Below are positions 45,045 through 55,999 of a DNA stretch of 64,000 nucleotides, piece after piece; position 1 is the stretch's first letter, and the number at the start of each line of letters is the position of its first letter. This DNA is from Sabethes cyaneus (taxonomy: Eukaryota; Arthropoda; Insecta; Diptera; Culicidae), in contig NC_071354.1 of assembly GCF_943734655.1 (NCBI RefSeq), positions 78,980,822 to 79,044,821 on the forward strand, read 5' to 3'. Under the pieces are notes generated by a model. It made no database searches. It was not told where the DNA came from and saw only the letters and a list, made by a program, of their open reading frames with translations. The translations under genes and the position numbers were made by a program.

Positions 45045-45725
45045 GGGATGAAATTTGAGATCTTCATCATTACCGACAGTTACCCGCCAAGGCTTTCATC
45101 TGTCGCCAAGGCAGGTTCTTGTCAACAGCCTGGATGTCGTCGGTTATGCTGCGTCGCCGAGAGCCTCTAGGTTTGCTTCTTTGTCCTTACGAATTCCAGT
45201 ACTTCTCTAACGATTCTGTCATCCACTCCTTTCCTCAAAGTGAGCCCGATCCATTTCCACCTACGTCCACGAATTTTTGTTGCTATCAGTCTTTGATGAC
45301 ATCGACGATGGAGTTCCTCGTTGGATATCAGGCCACCAGACACGAATGGTTTTTTTTTTTTTTGTTTAATAGAGAGGTTTTAAACCAAAGTGCCTCTTAC
45401 GAATGATATATCGCAGGCAGCGATTAGTAAATACGTCTCAGGTAAATACCTGCAGTTTTTGCGTTGTCTTCGCTGCGATGCACCTCATTTCGCAGGCGTA
45501 CAGGAATACAGATTTTACGTTAAAATAAAAATTTGAGTTTTGGTATGTAGCGTGATCTGGCTTGAGCGCCGCATGTCCTGATCCGTGTGGTTATATCAGT
45601 CTTGGTATCACCATCGGGCGTTGTCTAGCTGCCAAGATATTGAAGGTGTTCAGTTGCTCAACCTGTTGTCCTGCTACTTTGAAGTTAGTCGAGTTGTCAG
45701 TGTTCGCTACCATAGACTTAGACTT
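45045..45725 (-). pseudogene. LINE C-terminal fragment
   Basis: The minus strand reads a post-palm block at 45725-45600 (TDNSTKLRVAGQQVEQLNTF, QYLGS) and, at 45300-45080, a C-terminal block (RRWKWIGLTLRKGVDDRIVR, SATQHNRRHPGC). These are hallmarks of a LINE family whose canonical tail reads 'WIGHTLRKG'. A T16 run at 45349-45364 interrupts it. Frameshifts prevent translation. It may be RTE-related or a separate clade. Confidence 0.65.
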
Positions 45726-45828
45726 ATAGTATAGACTAGTATATAGCATAAACTTATGCGATGCTATTTCACATCAGCATAGAAGTTCGACAGGCTTTAA
45801 TGGATTTATATCATCAAAATGGCCATCA

Positions 45829-45911
45829 CTACTAGCACAGTTGTTACAAACCAGTAATTTCAGTCATAAATAACTTGCTGCAACAAGAAGTGCCTAAACT
45901 GTGCTACTTGG
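45829..45911. mobile_element. short MITE, family B, inverted copy
   Basis: CTACTAGCACAGTTGTTA...ACTGTGCTACTTGG matches the reverse complement of 50638-50744 and 60592-60700 at its ends and centre. It lies between two LINE fragments. Confidence 0.55.
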
Positions 45912-45924
45912 CATGGATAGGGAC

Positions 45925-48003
45925 CTAAGACATACCGACTTTGCCGGTTCCAAGAACATAACCGTACGTAGTACTTTTTTCCAACACAGAATCCTACACA
46001 AGTACACCTGAAGGTCACCAAATCAAACAGAATCACAGATCGACCATGTTTTGATCAACGGTAGGCACTTCTCAGACATTATCGACGTCAGATCCTGTCG
46101 AAGCGCTAACGATGACTCGGACCACTACGCAGTGATGGTTAAGATGCGCCCAAAAATCTCCCTTATAAGCAACATTCTGTACCGACACCAGCCTCGGTTG
46201 GATCTCACGCGGCTAAATCTGCCAGATATCGCCGCAAATGGGTGCATCGTTCTCAGAAAACGCGAAAGGTTTAGCAGAAACTGAACGCATCGTGCAAAGG
46301 CTTTGTGCCGCGAGCCGAAATATATCGAGATAAGAATGGCAGTATTCTGTTGTACCATCGTGAGGTGATCGATAAGTGGATGCAGCACTTCGACTAACAC
46401 TTGAAAACCATGGCGGCTGGGGGGGGGGGGGGAAGAGATTCCGACGGTGCAACGGAGACCAATTGCGAATAGATTTGTTGGAACTTACCAAGCCGGCTTC
46501 GTCAAAGGTCGGTTCACGACGGATCAAATATTTACACGTGCGGTGCGTGGGAACCATTGGTCCGTTGACTTCAAAGCCGCGTATGATACCATCGACCAGA
46601 AAGAACTATAGAAAATCACGGACGAGAAGAGCTTGCCCAGGAAGCTTATCAACCTAATTCAATCTACGATGGATGTTCAATACAGCGCTATACAGCGGAT
46701 TTCGGGTGGATTGTCGAATCACACAGAGGGCTTCGTCAAGATGAAGGTCTCTCATGCTTACTGTTCAATACAGCGCTACAAAGTGTTATGAACCGAGCGG
46801 GTATCAATACGCGTAACCGCTCAGTTGGTTTCGAGGTACGATGCTGGTCTAACAAGCCAGTCGTCGTATGTTCGGATCTCGGCTGGGCGGCGCTGCTAGA
46901 CGTAGTCAGAAGGATTGTTGCACTAGCGCCGCAATTGTCCTGTACTCTAATAGCGGACTGTGAAGTTTGTCCATAAAGGAAGGTATTAGAAAGACGTTTA
47001 AGCCCAAGGTTTTGCTTTTATGGATATCAATACGCGCGGCATGATCTTCAACAAATCTAGTCAACTCGCCTGCTGTGCCGATGACATGAATAATATCGGC
47101 AGAATATCTGTGTCGGTGGCTGAACAGTACACCAGACTAAAGCGCGAAGCAGTAAAGATTGGGTTAAAAGTAAATACGTCTAATACGACGTAAATACGAC
47201 ATGCTGGTCAGCAGAACCGAGGTCGACCGACGCACAGTGGGACCATTCTGGAAAAAGGCGGTCAAAAGTCTTTTCTCGCTTTTCCTGACGTTTTTGAGCT
47301 TAGGTGTCTTCGGATAAGTTCCTTAAAAAAGTTTCTGCATCTGTTGACATTTTCATACAGTTAGATATTAAGGGGATAACATATTTGAAAAAATTAACTT
47401 TTTATAGGACCTAGATAGCATGTTCATATGTTCAGCAAAGTTGTAGAACTTTGAATTTCATTAAACTTTGCCGAAGATACTTAGTATCTGCATCGCATGG
47501 TTTGCGAGATATAATTGACTTTCTGTCGTGACTCTCTTAAAATCAGTTTATTAAACTGGTACCTTAGCCGCGAGATTCGGAGGCGTCGTGCCTACTATGG
47601 ACTTCACTAGCAATTGCGGTCGGGCAGTCTAATTCCCCGTACAAAGTGCACCCTGTACAAGAAGCTTATTAGACCGGTTGTCCTCAACGGGCATGAAATT
47701 TAAACAATGCTCGAGGAGGACCTGCGAGTGCTCATAGTTTTCGAACGACGAGTGCTAAGAACGATCTTCGGCAGCGTACAGGAGAACGGAGTATGGAGGC
47801 GGAGGATGACCAATTAACTCGCACAGCTCCATGGCGAATCTGGTATCCGAAAGGTGGCTAAAGCGGGAGGGATACGCTGGACAGGGCATGTTGCAAGAAT
47901 GCCGGACAGCTACCCTGCAAAGATGGTGTTTGCCTCAAATCCGGTAGGACCAAGACGACCAGGAGCGCAGCGAGCAAGATGGACCAGGTGGAGTGAGATC
48001 CGG
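45925..48003 (+). pseudogene. RTE-type LINE, copy E (plus strand)
   Basis: Reads the endonuclease end (HVLINGRHFSDIIDVRSCRS, SDHYAVMVKMRPK, 46040-46150), the RT entry (YQAGFVKGRFTTDQIFTRAV then VDFKAAYDTIDQKEL across frames, 46490-46610), palm traces to 47180, and the C-terminus (LYKKLIRPVVL, RVLRTIFGSVQEN, RWTGHVARMPDSYPAKMVFA, 47650-47940). A G13 run sits at 46419-46431. A non-RTE block (about 47235-47545) carrying GCAAAGTTGTAGAA interrupts the thumb. It is the only large RTE copy in the sense direction of the inferred gene. Confidence 0.8.
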
Positions 48004-49330
48004 AATAATTTTAATTATTTCTAATCATAGAAATATTGAAAATCATTTTCTTGTCTGTATTAACATTTGCAAAATATCAGAGATATATTACAAATGTTTA
48101 ATCGGCCAGGCCAACTGTGAAGTATTGCCGCAAAGACGATTATAAGAAATAAATCTTGTGTGAATAAGTTATGCATATATAGATGCATTTCAAAATCAAC
48201 AGGGGAAGAAGAAACGGGGACGTCTCATACCAACCGTTTCTGATTACCTGTAAATTTGTTTCGTTGGAAGTATCTTTGCTAATAAAGTTTAAGTGATACT
48301 CCGGACCCACGGGGATGAACTTATGGCATTAACCAAAGTCAGGCTACAATAAGCCAAGGTTATAGCGCCTGTTTCGCTCTCTGAAAATAGGTAAAAAATA
48401 CCAACTACCCAACCAAAGATTAATTCAAATTTTACCAAAATGTATAATACTATGTAATATTTATTTTAACATATTATAAATTTTAATTGAATATAAATAT
48501 AAAATAAAATTAAAATATTAAATAATTCCAACTGCAACTGTAGACCCAGAGACACGCCAACCAACCAAACAAAGCATCCAAACTAAAAACCGACAAATAC
48601 AATTCCCGACTTAAAAATGTGCTGTTCTTTGGTTCTTGAAGAAGCAAATCTGCTGAATGAGCCAGCTCCCCAAAATAGATCGGTCCACATTAACAGCAAT
48701 ATCAATACTTTGACTGAAGTATAACAACCGTATCCATCCGACTATAAAATGGTTTTTAGAAAAAACTACTTTAAAAGATGCGGGAACGTTGAGGAAAATT
48801 ATGACATAGGTATCTAATCATCTGAATAAAAATAAAATAGTTTGCATGATAAATCTTATCTTCTGTATGTCCAATGATGCGCCCTTTCACTCTCCCAGTT
48901 GGAACTGAATAGCTCCTCCAATGGCAATTCCAGATGCAGCAACGTCTTCTTAACAACACTGACTTCATGCAGGTCATAGTTATTCTAGCTATTCAAGTTA
49001 TTCCTTTACTCCAACATTTTTGTATCACTTCTGCTACATTCTCTATTGTGTCCCGCCATCACAAGAACTTCAGCTACGGCAGGTGGGTTGAATAGAAATG
49101 TTTTTCCTCCGCGGCTAAAGTCGCCTAATTGATCAAAACAACTTTACATCACTTCTTCTAAACCCTGCACCACCATCCTGATAGTTACCTACTGTATTAA
49201 ACACAAAAAACCACCATTTTTGCAAAAATAAAACGAGTGAAAAAATTTTCACGTACGATCAGCTAGCGGTAGCCCACAAGCGAGTTATATGGAGAAACGT
49301 TGTCTTTGTCTTAGGACGGCAAGCCACTTA
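48004..49330. other. no gene recognised
   Basis: AT-rich with no repeat structure apart from low-complexity stretches near 48470-48530; the short minus ORF at 48771-48977 is not recognisable. Confidence 0.45.
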
Positions 49331-49334
49331 AGTA

Positions 49335-50245
49335 AATATTTTAACGCCAATTTCAAGTATAATTTAAATTTAAAAACCGCTTCCGATCTCAATTCCAAAT
49401 CCAATTGAGCTCTAATTTCAAGTTTAATTTCATGTCCAATTCCAAGCCCAATTGCAGACCAAATTTCAAGTCCAACTTTGAGTTCAATTCAAGTCCAATT
49501 TAATGTTCCAATCAAAGTTCGATTTCTTGTATAATTAAATACCTATTTCACCTACCATTTGAAAACCAATTTCAAACGCATTCGTAGCCTAATTGCGATC
49601 CACTTTCAAGATCAATTTAATGTCCCATTTTAAGTCCAATTTCATACTCAAATGTCAATGGTTCGATTTTCGGTCTAATTCCATGTCCAATTCTAAGCCT
49701 AAATTAAAATTCAATTTCAAGTCCTGATGCAAGCTAATGATATTAATCCCGATCGAAGTCCAACCTCAAATCTAATTTAATTCTAATTCAGCTATGATTT
49801 CAAGTCTAATAAAGGTCCAATTTCAAGGCGAATTTCATATCTAACTTAATGTTCCATTCTAAGGCCAGTTTCGTGTCTGATTTAGTAGCAATTTCTCCTC
49901 CGATTTCAGTTTTATTTTCAAATGAAATTTCATGTCTAATTCAATTCCCACCTCCCACTCGAATTCCAATTCCAAGTTTAATGTCAAACCCAATTTTAAG
50001 TCAAACCCAATTTCGAGTTCCATGAAAGTTGGGAGCACAATTTGAAATTTAGTCCAAAATTAAGTCCAATTTCCTGCCTAAATTCATATCTAATTTCGAG
50101 GTCAATATTAAATCCAAATTCATGTCCCATTTAAAGACTTTCTTCTAGCCTAATTCAATTCCAATTTATATTCGACTCAAAGTCCAGTTTCAAATCTCAA
50201 TAACTTCCAATTTCTCGGTAAAATTATACGTCTAATTTCAAGTCC
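49335..50245. repeat. ~900-bp degenerate tandem repeat of CAATTTCAAGTC-like 12-mers
   Basis: Dozens of variants of (C)AATTTCAAGTC / CCAATTCCAAG are laid end to end with variable spacing, in one direction only. It ends abruptly where the family A MITE (50248) inserted. Not coding: stops occur in all frames. Confidence 0.85.
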
Positions 50246-50247
50246 AG

Positions 50248-50628
50248 CCCAGCTAGCATTTTCATATGTATAGAAAAGGTAAAAATTATCATTACGTACA
50301 GATATACATGCTAATAAATCGTATTTGATGCGCAAAATTGGCATATCCGTACTATTTTGGAGGCAATATACGTGATTATGAATAATTTTGAGCATTACGA
50401 CTATATAAGTATTTATATACGATAATATCCGATTAAGTGCGAGTCGCTCCGCACTACTATACGATTTTGTATTGAAAATCGTATGTATGTCAGTTATCAT
50501 CATTATATACGATAGAAAATCATCTTATCATTATCCCAGTTTATCCAGCTTTAGTTACGATTTCGAGTTTGTTAGGAGATATTTACGATAATTTTCGTAC
50601 ATTGAAAGACGAGTTGGTGCTAGCTGGG
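50248..50628. mobile_element. 381-bp MITE, family A copy 3 (2-bp TSD AG)
   Basis: CCCAGCTAGCA...TGCTAGCTGGG termini with AG at 50246-50247 and 50629-50630. Near-identical in layout to 29524-29902. Inserted at the edge of the 12-mer array. Confidence 0.85.
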
Positions 50629-50637
50629 AGGTTGAAG

Positions 50638-50744
50638 CCCAAGCAGCACATATTTGATACTTTTAGTTGCAGCAACTCATTTATAACTAAAATTAGTCAC
50701 AAATCGGTTGCCACAACCGGTTTATAACAACTGTGCTACTAGGG
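50638..50744. mobile_element. 107-bp MITE, family B
   Basis: CCCAAGCAGCACA...TGTGCTACTAGGG ends, flanked by AG (50636-50637, 50745-50746). Only seven bases separate its left AG from the right AG of the family A element. Contains the palindromic GGTTGCCACAACC. Confidence 0.65.
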
Positions 50745-50874
50745 AGTCTAACATCCAGTTCAAACTTGAATCTGATTCAAATAAAACGTCAAGCATAAGT
50801 TCAATCCTTAACTGTAAATCCTATATATTGTCAAGTGAAATTTTGAATTTACATAATCTAATTAAAACTCAAAA

Positions 50875-51065
50875 CAAGTTCAAACTTCGAACGCTTACAA
50901 TAAAATGGTCGCTAATATGGTTAATATGATAAAATATTATGCTTATTGTATACCACCGTGTTCGTTAGAATGTTCTCTATCCGGTAGTGTACAATAAGCA
51001 TAATTTTTTATCATATTTGCGATATTAGCGAGCATTTTATTCTAAGTGTTCGAAGTTTGAAACTG
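50875..51065. repeat. 191-bp near-perfect hairpin
   Basis: Arms 50875-50958 and 50982-51065 pair over 84 bp with roughly ten mismatches around a 23-base loop. A further weak inverted match (CTGATTCAAAT) lies outside on both sides, so this may be the core of a larger palindromic MITE. Confidence 0.8.
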
Positions 51066-51069
51066 TTTT

Positions 51070-52160
51070 AAATTTGAATCAGAACGGTATATTCATATGC
51101 AATTCGAGCTCCACGGTTAGGGGCTCAGACTAGGACAGTATTGCAGATTTTCGTATAAAATTTAGTGTAAATCAAGACATCATGGTGGAACCCAGAAGTC
51201 TGGAGTTTTTAAACTGATCGGCCGGTATTTTTATGGCAAGTAAATTTAATGCATAAAAAATCCGTTATCCTATGACAACTTGATAATTTTTAGGCCAAAA
51301 CATGAACAAAGCCGGAGGTCGGTGCCACACCTTCTGTACAAAAAGGCGTTTATTGCATCCAGTACAGTTTAATTGTTCTGTAAACATGACTGAGATGGAA
51401 TTTAAAACAACTATAACTTTTGAGGATACAAACAGATACAGTCAACAGTGACATTTGCTTGCTTGCACAGGTTTTTTGTTGTACTTTTAAGTAGGAGTTG
51501 TTTGATCTGCCACCATTTCCCATCTTGGGAAAATATTTAAGCTCAAAAAAGTACTATTTTTCACCAAAAAAGCTCAAAATCTCCGAAACTTTAGGAAATA
51601 ACATATAATAATGTTCTACAGAAACGTTGGTTTTAGCAAGATAAACAACTTTCTAGAACACTATGAACACGTAAAAATTGACCAGAATAAGTCAGGGATC
51701 AAAAACTGTTTTAAAGGGTTTGTCCACGAATAACGCTTCATAGATAATTTCCATGAAGAAATACAAGTATGGTGTCTTCGACAAAGTTGTTTGTATTGAT
51801 ATTTACTACAACTTTGCCGAAAGTACCAGACCTGTATCTCGAAAATACGAGAAAATAAATTTCGTATCTCCATACTGCCCATGGATTCATAGTTGACGTA
51901 AAAGCCAAAATGACCAAAATGTACTTTTTCGGCCCTGCGCATTCCTAACTATGTAATATACATGCCCAATGCTCAAACAACATTTGTTTGTCCGAAAATA
52001 TTCGAGAAATTTGTGAAAATAGAGCTACTCTGCATAGTTGACGTAACTCCCCGCATAATCATCTAGCATAGCAACCTGCTTTTCACGGGTTTTAGGCCAA
52101 ACTATGAGAATAAACAGTCTGTTTATTCGCATTAACTGGCGTATGCATTTTTTGAATACA
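51070..52160. other. repeat-like AT-rich sequence with GCAAAGTTGT family traces
   Basis: Contains CGACAAAGTTGTTTG and CAACTTTGCCGAAAG (51780-51825), which resemble the modules of the 3149-5272 fold-back. No ORF called. Confidence 0.4.
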
Positions 52161-52164
52161 TTAA

Positions 52165-54475
52165 CCCTCTAGTGCCCAAATTTTTGATTTGCTTGAAAAA
52201 TTTTTAAAATGCTCATTTCGTGGCTAGAATAATGGAAAAAATATTCTTTAATTACTAAGTTCAGGAATAGTTTGATTATTTATAAAAATTCGTAACCCGC
52301 CAATTGGCGGGGTTGGGCACCTGGGCGCAAAAAAGTTGCAAAATCAAATTTTTCCATTTAATTCGGGACATCGATTTCAGAACATCTATAACAGTGCTAG
52401 TATTTATGGAACTAGTTTTAATGAGCTTCAACTGAAATTTTTGACCATATGGCCGATTCCAGGTCCCGGACAAGTTCCTTCGAAATCCGTTCCGTGCTTG
52501 AATCAGAAAAGAAACCCTCCCTGGGCATGGAACCGGTCATACGGCTTCTGTGAGACATGAGATGATCACCAATCGCTATTTTGTCGAGTGCTGATGTTTT
52601 TTGATATGCGACACGACATAATTTACTGATGCTGAAATGTCCCTTTATGGGAGCCGGTTCCGGATTTATAATATCCCCCCGAATTCGGATGGCGCGCACC
52701 ATGTCTCATAACTGCGGCTAAGTAAATGATATATCCACAGTCGATGATATGCTTACAAAAATCAACAGATTTTAAACAAGTTTTAAATATTTGGCAACTT
52801 TATCTAAAAATGCCATGTCACGGTCGCCCAAGGAACTCCGGAATAACTCCGGGACCATATTACATATAGCTATTATCTATAGATATTATGAAAATAGAAA
52901 ATATTTCCGGAAAAATTCCCAAATTTGGTAAAAAAATATTGAAAGATAAAAAAGTTACGGCCATTTTAGTGAATTTTGCAGTGCTAAAAATGAAGTAGAC
53001 CCTAGAGGGGTTAATCGAAGCGTCTTGAGGAGGAAAACTAGACTTGACTTCCAGCTTGAATGCGTCATTGAATCGCTTTACCCGTAATATTGTCGGCGGT
53101 GACCAGAGATCCCAAATATATGAACTCATCAACCACTTCCAGTTCATCGTTGTCTATAGTGCCCGTGGGAAGCAAATCCTTCCAAACAGATACAGAAACA
53201 GTTGTATTTTCAAATTTGGCAATGAATTCAGCAGCATCACCACGATCTTGCCTATTGATGTCCTTATCAGTAAGCAGTTTGCTTTTGGGGATTCTATTAC
53301 TCCGAATAGTTCCCAGTCGTATATTCCTCTCGTTCCTCTCGAGTGGAGATATAAAATCAATGGTAATGCCGTATAATAATAATCGAAAAATATGATTTTT
53401 AAAATCCGGCAAAATTTTAGAAAGGCGAACAACAATATTAGTAGCTGCTCCCAAGTCAGGATTGCCTACACCATAACATGCTTTGAAACTGTAACCTTTG
53501 AAAAACCTTTAGAATCTGATAGAACATGAAACCTAAATCCTCATATATATGACTTGTTTGATAAATTGGGTTTTTCATTTTTGTAGTACACATTTGTTCA
53601 CTATATTCTTTTATCGACTGGTAATTCATTCAATTTGTTCATTAACACAAACTTATTAAGCGGTATAGATTAAAATTTGCGGTTTTAAAATGGTCTATGA
53701 TAGATCCCATTTTGAATAATATTGTCTTGCTTATCAAGATTTTGTCGTTAAGCAGTAAAATTCGCCGGATTTCAATGAATCTGTTTTTTGGTTATAGGGT
53801 TATGGTTTTTAAATACCATAAAATGCAAAAATGTTTTGTGATATAGCTATAAAGCGTTATATTGCAGCTCGTCAAAAAGGCGCACTGAAAATTAGGTGAT
53901 ACGTCCTGTAAATTCCCCTTCCATATTAATGCCACTGCATGCTTGTGTATTTTTCAAGGCATATAAAAGAAGCTAACAAGGCCTATAACAATAATTTGTA
54001 GCTTAAACTCGAAAAAAATCAATAAATACAACGAAAACAACACGTTGTCAAATTACCAAAAAAAAGTTGACGTTAATGCCCAACCCCGCCAATTGGCGGG
54101 GTCAGTTCCTTGATAAAAATCGGCCAGTTCCTAAACTTTTTATTGCAAATTTCCATTTTTACCATGAAGTACAACTTATCAGCTACTCACCAATAATTTT
54201 TTTGTTCATTTATTCCAAGAAATAAGCAATTTACAACAATTTGAATTTCACTCTGCAAAGCAAAATAATTTTTTTCTCAGTTTTCTGGCATTTTACAAGT
54301 TTCGCACGAAATATCTGTTTCAAATTAACGTAATAAAACAAACAAACCACTCGAATAGTTAGATTAGACTATAATGAGAAGGTATGGGTGGATCTCAACA
54401 TAAAACGAATAAGCATAGTAGATTTACAACGATTGTGCTAAAGCCCGCCAATTGGCAGGGTTGGGAACTAGAGGG
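52165..54475. mobile_element. piggyBac-like non-autonomous element(s) with TTAA duplication
   Basis: TTAA|CCCTCTAGTGCCCAA at 52161-52179 mirrors TTGGGAACTAGAGGG|TTAA at 54461-54479. The 15-bp TIR and TTAA target are the piggyBac hallmark. A third boundary-like sequence, CTAGAGGGG|TTAA, occurs at 53002-53014, so this may be two elements or one with an internal insertion. The palindrome CCGCCAATTGGCGG appears near both ends (52297-52310, 54088-54101, and a one-base variant at 54445-54458). No transposase. Confidence 0.7.
53035..53190 (-). pseudogene. RTE-type LINE scrap
   Basis: The minus strand reads LPTGTIDNDELEVVDEFIYL then GSLVTADNI, the RT thumb block seen in copies A and C, right after the internal TTAA at 53011. 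The rest of the minus-strand frame to 53454 is not recognisable. Confidence 0.65.
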
Positions 54476-54479
54476 TTAA

Positions 54480-55370
54480 ATGAGAAATGAATCACGAAAC
54501 CCCATCGGCCCTCTTTTGACTAATAATCTCTACTAAATTGAGAGATTAATTGATTGAAAAAGTATACAGTAAAGATTATATGGCCTTTTCCGATAAAAAT
54601 GTGTTTTCTCAACAATGATGGTGTAGGTCGTTACGTTAACTATGCATCCATGGGTAGTATAAAACAGATTCTACTGATGAAATCTCCACATTTTATGAAC
54701 ATGGTAGAAAGTAGGAAATAATAAATTGACGTTGCTTTTGAATCGCCGTCGCAATAATCTATTAGACTTTCTGCAGATGATAGTAGCGCTGCTTTTACAA
54801 ACGTAAGTAAAAAAAAATTTTCTGATCCATTTCATGCTAGTTATCTTACATGTGCTCGTAAAATCTGAGTTGTCATATCAATAATAAATTGCGTACATTT
54901 AAAACACATCATATCTAATCTTTGTAACCAAGAGCGCAGGCTCTTGAGAAAACTTGATTCAACTTATTCAAATAAATTAAGCAAAGCAAATTGTTAGACT
55001 GCAGGACAATTTCGGTGTTACTGTTATGATATTGTCCCTTACAGTATCGCCCAATCGAGATTCAAACAAATTACGACTGGTTTGTTAGATCATTGTGGTA
55101 CCTTCAAGTCTCCTCGAAGTTAAGAATGCTTAACTTATTTTTTTAATTTTTTAATATTCATATTAGAATAATTTTTCTTATCGTCTAGATAGCTAAATCA
55201 CATAGCGTTTTTACGAGATAGGTAGAAATAGCGACAAATTAATTCTGTATCCATCCATCAAATTTATATCTGTTAAACACAATTCGGTTTTCTGAAACTG
55301 GCTATCTGGGACGTTAAATTTGTAAAATAACCTCTACGAACTAAATCAGCGTCGTTAGGATGGAGTTTTC
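54480..55370. other. no gene recognised
   Basis: AT-rich, no ORF or repeat structure noted. Confidence 0.45.
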
Positions 55371-55374
55371 CCAA

Positions 55375-55810
55375 TCAAATAAACATGGCGAAAACTGATG
55401 CCTGTGAAGCGGCGCTTAGAACGCTCTATTGAAATTCGCCAATGGCGAAAACTGGATCACCTGAATAAAATGGGAACCAGTTTTCGCCAGTTAGAATTTG
55501 CTCAAAATTCAGTAAATAAGCAAATATTTACTACACAAAATACATTGTTTTTCTAACAATTTTTTTACATCCATAGCTGTACAGCAGAGAAAAATCATCC
55601 CAATCTGAGAACACAAACTGAAAATAATGATAACTTAGGTTGTACATTTATCAAGGTTTTGGAATCGTATTTTATTGGTTAAGTATATAATCATATTCTT
55701 AAATCAATGAATATGCTATGCCAATTATCGTAGACCAACTAGCAATAAAACACCTGTGATCCACTAGGGTGGCGAAAACTGGTGCCCTGGCGAAAACTGG
55801 TTCCGTTACC
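55375..55810. repeat. repeat carrying GGCGAAAACTGG motifs in both orientations
   Basis: Direct copies at 55388, 55444, 55772 and 55788 and an inverted copy (CCAGTTTTCGCC) at 55480. The 55442-55492 pair can form a hairpin. Probably the two ends of a MITE of about 400 bp; no TSD resolved. Confidence 0.5.
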
Positions 55811-55924
55811 CTATATATCCTTTCCACGTTGTATCCTGTTACGCAGGTAATCAGGTGCATATCCATTCACAATTTTGTAAACTAGCAACAGAGTGAGAAA
55901 GGTGTCGCGTGATTCGATGACAAT

Positions 55925-55990
55925 AAATCATACAGCCTCGCCCGCACATCCGGCGTCCCTCAAGGAACCAATAGCGGACCTCTAACTGTT
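55925..55990 (+). pseudogene. LINE reverse transcriptase scrap
   Basis: The plus strand reads ARTSGVPQGTNSGPL then a stop, the conserved SGVPQGxxLGPL box. Flanking sequence cannot be followed. Confidence 0.6.
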
Positions 55991-55999
55991 TCTTGGGAA

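Noticed and set aside
55830..55860. TACGCAG|GTAATC as a ratchet site
   Set aside because: Short, interrupted pyrimidine tract and a weak donor.
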